A DNA stretch of 64,000 bases from the NCBI RefSeq assembly GCF_003149375.1, contig NZ_QFWH01000003.1, positions 248,001 through 312,000 on the forward strand. The letters are read 5' to 3'. The position numbers and the translations under genes were made by a program. Source of the stretch: Vampirovibrio chlorellavorus. Its GTDB lineage: Bacteria > Cyanobacteriota > Vampirovibrionia > Vampirovibrionales > Vampirovibrionaceae. The notes beneath the pieces are model-generated. The model was not told the origin of the DNA and did not search any database. It worked only from the letters and a program-made list of their open reading frames with translations. Positions 60,432-64,000 of the stretch are shown one piece after another (the stretch's first letter is position 1; each line of letters opens with the position of its first letter).

Positions 60432-61046
60432 ATGGGACGAAAAAAAATTCAGCAAAACCGCTCTGCGCTGATTTTAGAAGCGGCCTCGGAACTGTTTGCC
60501 CGCTTTGGCTATCAAAAAACCACGCTAGAGGACATTGCCCTGAGGGCCGGCATTGGCAAAGGCAGTGTTTACCTTGAATTTGAGAGTAAAGAGGCTATTT
60601 TGTTCGCCCTGATACTGGACAATAAGCAGGTTGAGCTTGAGGGCATGCGCCAGGTGGTTTGCCGGACGGATAAATCGGCCTTGACGCTGCTGAAAATTAT
60701 GCTGGTGCAAAATGTGGGGGAAGTTTTTGACTCGGTTTGCCGGAATCAGCGCAGTCCCGAGGAGATGGCCGCCAGTCGGGAGCGGGTCAGGCTGTTGTTG
60801 GCCCCTTTTTTTCAGGCCCGGTTGGGCCTGGTGGAAAGTTTACTGCAACGGGCCCAGGCCCAGGGGGAGATGAACCCGGCCCTGGAGGCCTCCCACTGCG
60901 CCCAGTTGGTGTTATTGGCGTTACGAGGGGTATTGCCCCCTTACGAGGCTTCGGCTACCCGGGTCAAGTTGCAGCATCAGGCCGCTGAATTGCTGGAGTT
61001 GCTGTTTAGCGGATTACGTTTTCACGTCACAGGAGTCTCTCTATGA
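60432..61046 (+). CDS. TetR-family transcriptional repressor
   Basis: The 204-residue protein starts with a TetR helix-turn-helix: RSALILEAASELFARFGYQKTTLEDIALRAGIGKGSVYLEFESKEAILFAL. The remaining residues form a variable helical ligand domain (VRLLLAPFFQARLGLVESLLQRAQAQ). Its stop overlaps the start of the membrane-fusion gene (ATGA), so it likely represses its own efflux operon and is released by a pump substrate. The inverted repeat GGTCAAG-N9-CTTGACC upstream is the best operator candidate. Confidence 0.92.
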   Translation: MGRKKIQQNRSALILEAASELFARFGYQKTTLEDIALRAGIGKGSVYLEFESKEAILFALILDNKQVELEGMRQVVCRTDKSALTLLKIMLVQNVGEVFDSVCRNQRSPEEMAASRERVRLLLAPFFQARLGLVESLLQRAQAQGEMNPALEASHCAQLVLLALRGVLPPYEASATRVKLQHQAAELLELLFSGLRFHVTGVSL

Positions 61047-62401
61047 GTTCGTTGAGTGCTAGCCCTCCCGGCGGTCGCCTGAAAATGCCTCGGTTGTGGG
61101 GCGCTTTGGTCTTGGTGGCCCTGTTGCTGGGCGTCTTTGTCTGGACGCGGCAGCAGGAGCAGCCTGCGGGTGGAAAAAAAGGCATGGGTAATCTGAAAAA
61201 CGTCCCGGCTCCGGTGACTCTGGCCCCGGTCACGTTGCAAACCATGCCGGTTCAGATCCAGACCATTGGCACCGTGGAGCCTGTTTCCACGGTGACCCTC
61301 AAACCCCAGATCGAAGGCCGCCTGATCGGCATTCACTTCCAGGAGGGGGCCTTTGTGGAGCAGGGTCAGTTGCTCTTTAGTATCGATACCCAGCCCATTC
61401 AGGCCTCACTGGCTCAGGCTCAGGCCACGGTCAGCAAGGATCAGTCTCTGGTGGCGCAAGCGCAGGCCAATCTGGTTCGGGATCAAAGTGCCGTTAAACA
61501 GGCTCAGGCCAATATTGAAAGGGATGCCGCCCAGCTGGAGTACGCGGTGGCCCAGGAAAAGCGTTTCGCCTCTCTGCTCAAGGATGACTTTATCAGTCAG
61601 GATCAATATGAACAGGCGGTGACCTCCCGACGGGCGGCTGAAGCCACATTGCTTGCCGATCGCTCCGCGCTGGAAAACGCCCGGGCCATTGTGACAGCGG
61701 ATCGTTCCAGTATTGAAAGCGCCCTGGCCAATGTGCGAGCCGATCAGGCCGTGGTGGAAAGCAACCGCATCAAGCTGGCCTACGGTACCATTCGGGCTCC
61801 CTTTTCCGGTCGAACCGGCAGTCTGAAAATCCACGTGGGCGATACAGTCAAGGCCGGGGATACCGAGTTGGTGCGACTGGATCGCATGAACCCCATCAAT
61901 GTCGGCTTTTCCGTGCCGGAGCAGAGTCTGAAATCCCTGCGAGCTTCAGGCAAGGCCCGTCGCTTCCCGGTGGGAGTGGAGACCCGGGAAACCCCGCCCA
62001 CCCGCTTGACCGGGCTGGTGGATTTTCTGGACAACACCGTGGACACCAATACCGGCACCATTCGTATGAAAGCCAGTTTTGCCAATGAAAGCCGCAAACT
62101 GTGGCCGGGTCAGTACGTGGATGTGGTTCTGAAACTGGCCCAGCAAGCCAATGCGGTGGTCATTCCCCTGCTGGCGTTGCAAAGTGGCCAGCAGGGCGAT
62201 TATGTCTACGTGGCCCGGGCCGGGCTGGCCAAACTGCGGCCCGTGGTGGTGGATCGTATTGTGGGCAATCAGGTGGTCATTCGCAGTGGCTTGTCCGCTG
62301 GGGAGCAGGTGGTAACCGATGGACAGTTTCAGCTTTCCGACGGCTCCAGACTGCAGGTGAAAGCCGGTACCCCTGAAACCAGGCCGGTGGCCGGTCAGTA
62401 A
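61043..62401 (+). CDS. RND efflux periplasmic adaptor (membrane fusion protein, MdtA/AcrA-like)
   Basis: The 452-residue protein has one N-terminal membrane anchor (LWGALVLVALLLGVFVWT). It is followed by the lipoyl half-motif TVTLKPQIEGRLIGIHFQEGAFVEQGQLLFSID and a long coiled-coil hairpin with Gln/Ala repeats (ASLAQAQATVSKDQSLVAQAQANL). The second lipoyl half and beta-barrel part then follow (IRAPFSGRTGSLKIHVGDTVKAGDTELVRLD), and the end reads VRSGLSAGEQVVTDGQFQLSDGSRL-like. It bridges the inner-membrane pump and an outer-membrane channel. It overlaps tetR by four bases and is followed by the RND gene. Confidence 0.93.
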   Translation: MSSLSASPPGGRLKMPRLWGALVLVALLLGVFVWTRQQEQPAGGKKGMGNLKNVPAPVTLAPVTLQTMPVQIQTIGTVEPVSTVTLKPQIEGRLIGIHFQEGAFVEQGQLLFSIDTQPIQASLAQAQATVSKDQSLVAQAQANLVRDQSAVKQAQANIERDAAQLEYAVAQEKRFASLLKDDFISQDQYEQAVTSRRAAEATLLADRSALENARAIVTADRSSIESALANVRADQAVVESNRIKLAYGTIRAPFSGRTGSLKIHVGDTVKAGDTELVRLDRMNPINVGFSVPEQSLKSLRASGKARRFPVGVETRETPPTRLTGLVDFLDNTVDTNTGTIRMKASFANESRKLWPGQYVDVVLKLAQQANAVVIPLLALQSGQQGDYVYVARAGLAKLRPVVVDRIVGNQVVIRSGLSAGEQVVTDGQFQLSDGSRLQVKAGTPETRPVAGQ

Positions 62402-62428
62402 AAATCGAAGGTATGAAAGTCTGATGAC

Positions 62429-64000
62429 GTGAACAATTTCACCAAATTATTTATTGACAGACCGATTATGACCACCCTGGTCATGCTGGGGATCCTGCTG
62501 TTCGGGATTCTGGCTTACCGTCAGTTGCCGGTCAGTGATCTGCCCAACGTGGACTTTCCCACCATTCAGGTTAGTGCCAGCCTGCCAGGGGCCAACCCGG
62601 ACACCATGGCCGCCTCCGTGGCCACCCCGCTGGAGCAGCAGTTTTCCACCATTGCCGGTCTGGATTCCATGAACTCCACCAGCAGTCTGGGTTCCACCTC
62701 CATTACCCTGCAATTTAATTTAAGCCGAAACATTGACGCTGCCGCGCAGGACGTGCAGGCGGCCATTTCCGCCGCTTTGCGAAAACTGCCCAACGACATG
62801 CCCTCACCGCCCTCCCTGCGAAAGGTCAACCCGGCGGACTCGCCCATTATCTATCTGGCTCTGACTTCGCCTATCTTGCCCTTGTCCGAAGTGGATGAGT
62901 ATGCCCAAAAAGTGGTGGCCCAGCGGATTTCCATGATCAATGGCGTGGCGCAGGTGTCCGTGTTCGGCTCGCAAAAGTACGCCGTGCGGGTGCAAGTCGA
63001 TCCCAAGGCGCTGGCCAGCCGAAATCTGGGGATCGATGAAGTGGCCACCGCCATTCAAAAGGGCAACGTGAATTTGCCCACAGGGGTTCTGTACGGAGAC
63101 TACAGGAACTATACGGTCAAAGCCAGCGGCCAGCTGATGAAGGCCAGTGATTACCGACCCCTGATCGTGGCTTACCGTAACGGCTCCCCCGTGTACCTGA
63201 GCGAACTGGGCCGGGTGCTGGACAGCGTGGAAAACAACAAAACCGCCAGCTGGTTCAATGGCACCCGGGGCATTGTGCTGGCGGTGCAACGGCAGCCGGG
63301 CACCAATACCATCGGGGTGATTGACAAGGTCAAGGAGCTGTTTCCCAGCTTTCAGGCCATCATTCCGCCCTCCGTCAAGCTGGAGGTGGTTTTTGATCGC
63401 TCCCAGACCATTCGTAAATCGGTGGAGGATGTGCAGTTGACGCTGGTGATCACCATTGTGCTGGTTATTGCCGTCATCTTCCTATTTCTACGCAATATTT
63501 TCGCCACCCTGATTGCCAGTCTGGCCTTGCCCATGTCCATTGTGGGGACGTTTGCGGCCATGTCCCTGCTCAATTTCAACCTGGATAACCTGTCCCTGAT
63601 GGCCTTGACCCTGGCGGTGGGTTTTGTGGTGGATGATGCCATCGTGGTGCTGGAGAATATCATCCGGCACATGGAAATGGGCAAAGGGCCTCTGGAGGCG
63701 TCGGTGATTGGCTCCCGGGAAATTGCCTTTACCGTCTTGTCGATGACCGTTTCCCTGGTGGCCGTGTTTATTCCCATTTTGTTTATGGGCGGCGTGGTGG
63801 GCCGATTGTTCAATGAGTTCGCCATGACCATGGCCGTCTCCATTCTCATTTCGGGCTTCATTTCCCTGTCCCTGACCCCCATGTTGTGCAGCCGCCTGCT
63901 GCGCGCGCAGAACATTCATGTTGAGCAGAAAAACGGGCTGCTGGTGGCTTTTGAGGCCGGGTTTAATTCTCTGTACGAGATCTATCACGACACGCTGAAA
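62429..64000 (+). CDS. RND inner-membrane efflux transporter (HAE1/MdtB-like), 3'-truncated by window edge
   Basis: A GTG at 62429 opens a frame that runs to the window end, giving 524 residues of a protein usually over 1000 long. It starts NNFTKLFIDRPIMTTLVMLGILLFGILAYRQLPVSDLPNVDFPTIQV, the RND N-terminus, and has the porter domain (LPGANPDTMAASVATPLE; MINGVAQVSVFGSQKYAVRVQVDP). TM4 is AVGFVVDDAIVVLENI, whose Asp pair relays protons. FMGGVVGRLFNEFAMTMAVSILISGFISLSLTPMLCSRLL follows. The domain set fits HAE1-type multidrug exporters such as MdtB/MdtC. An outer-membrane channel gene may lie beyond the edge. Confidence 0.93.
   Translation, partial: MNNFTKLFIDRPIMTTLVMLGILLFGILAYRQLPVSDLPNVDFPTIQVSASLPGANPDTMAASVATPLEQQFSTIAGLDSMNSTSSLGSTSITLQFNLSRNIDAAAQDVQAAISAALRKLPNDMPSPPSLRKVNPADSPIIYLALTSPILPLSEVDEYAQKVVAQRISMINGVAQVSVFGSQKYAVRVQVDPKALASRNLGIDEVATAIQKGNVNLPTGVLYGDYRNYTVKASGQLMKASDYRPLIVAYRNGSPVYLSELGRVLDSVENNKTASWFNGTRGIVLAVQRQPGTNTIGVIDKVKELFPSFQAIIPPSVKLEVVFDRSQTIRKSVEDVQLTLVITIVLVIAVIFLFLRNIFATLIASLALPMSIVGTFAAMSLLNFNLDNLSLMALTLAVGFVVDDAIVVLENIIRHMEMGKGPLEASVIGSREIAFTVLSMTVSLVAVFIPILFMGGVVGRLFNEFAMTMAVSILISGFISLSLTPMLCSRLLRAQNIHVEQKNGLLVAFEAGFNSLYEIYHDTLK

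Overview
The window reads as a chromosomal segment of a free-living or epibiotic bacterium with a two-membrane envelope. It carries a Wza-type outer-membrane polysaccharide exporter, a TpsB-type outer-membrane pore, an RND efflux pump and a glycan-assembly cluster. Most genes are GC-rich with compact operons and ATGA stop/start overlaps. Gene content (DUF115 protein, FolE2, several fused enzymes, many lineage-specific membrane proteins with disordered N-termini) would fit a non-photosynthetic cyanobacterial relative such as Vampirovibrionia. That placement is an inference without a database search.

Layout. 1-3.8 kb: a left-truncated hemerythrin/cupin protein, a VOC protein, a zinc-ribbon protein and a DUF115 protein. 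4.0-9.1 kb: an aromatic amino-acid operon (DAHP synthase, fused EPSP synthase-shikimate kinase, chorismate synthase, chorismate mutase, prephenate dehydratase). It is preceded by a leader peptide very rich in Phe/Tyr codons and by mutually exclusive antiterminator and terminator hairpins, a textbook attenuator. 9.2-10.4 kb: a ThiF/MoeB-rhodanese protein. 10.7-12.2 kb: an AT-rich, probably transferred DUF4041/T5orf172 gene. 12.3-18.3 kb: a minus-strand thiamin operon (thiC-thiO-thiS-thiG-thiDE) behind a TPP riboswitch. 18.5-21.1 kb: proBA. 21.2-22.5 kb: a regulator built of four tandem GntR-like winged helices. 23.0-24.8 kb: folE2 with two QueD/PTPS paralogues, one lacking the catalytic cysteine.

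25-29.3 kb: a small unknown gene, a PHP phosphatase, a GT39-like membrane glycosyltransferase and tRNA-Ser(UGA). 29.5-45 kb: a surface polysaccharide locus. It contains wecC, a Wza homologue, a Wzz/degenerate tyrosine-kinase/WecG triple fusion, a ligase or polymerase, a flippase, two GT4 glycosyltransferases, two tandem CapK/PaaK-like adenylate-forming enzymes, a putative alpha/alpha-toroid protein and an initiating sugar-phosphate transferase. 45.5-47.1 kb: small exported and zinc-ribbon proteins and a MITE-like element. 47.2-52.3 kb: a divergent two-partner-secretion pair. 52.4-60.2 kb: PpdK, a thioesterase, several unknown membrane or secreted proteins and a 54-residue protein with a perfect Shine-Dalgarno. 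60.4-64 kb: a TetR-MFP-RND efflux operon cut by the right edge.

The most notable candidates are the Phe/Tyr attenuator, the triple-fusion polysaccharide protein, the four-winged-helix regulator and the overlooked small proteins. All functions come from reading motifs; no alignment or search was run.
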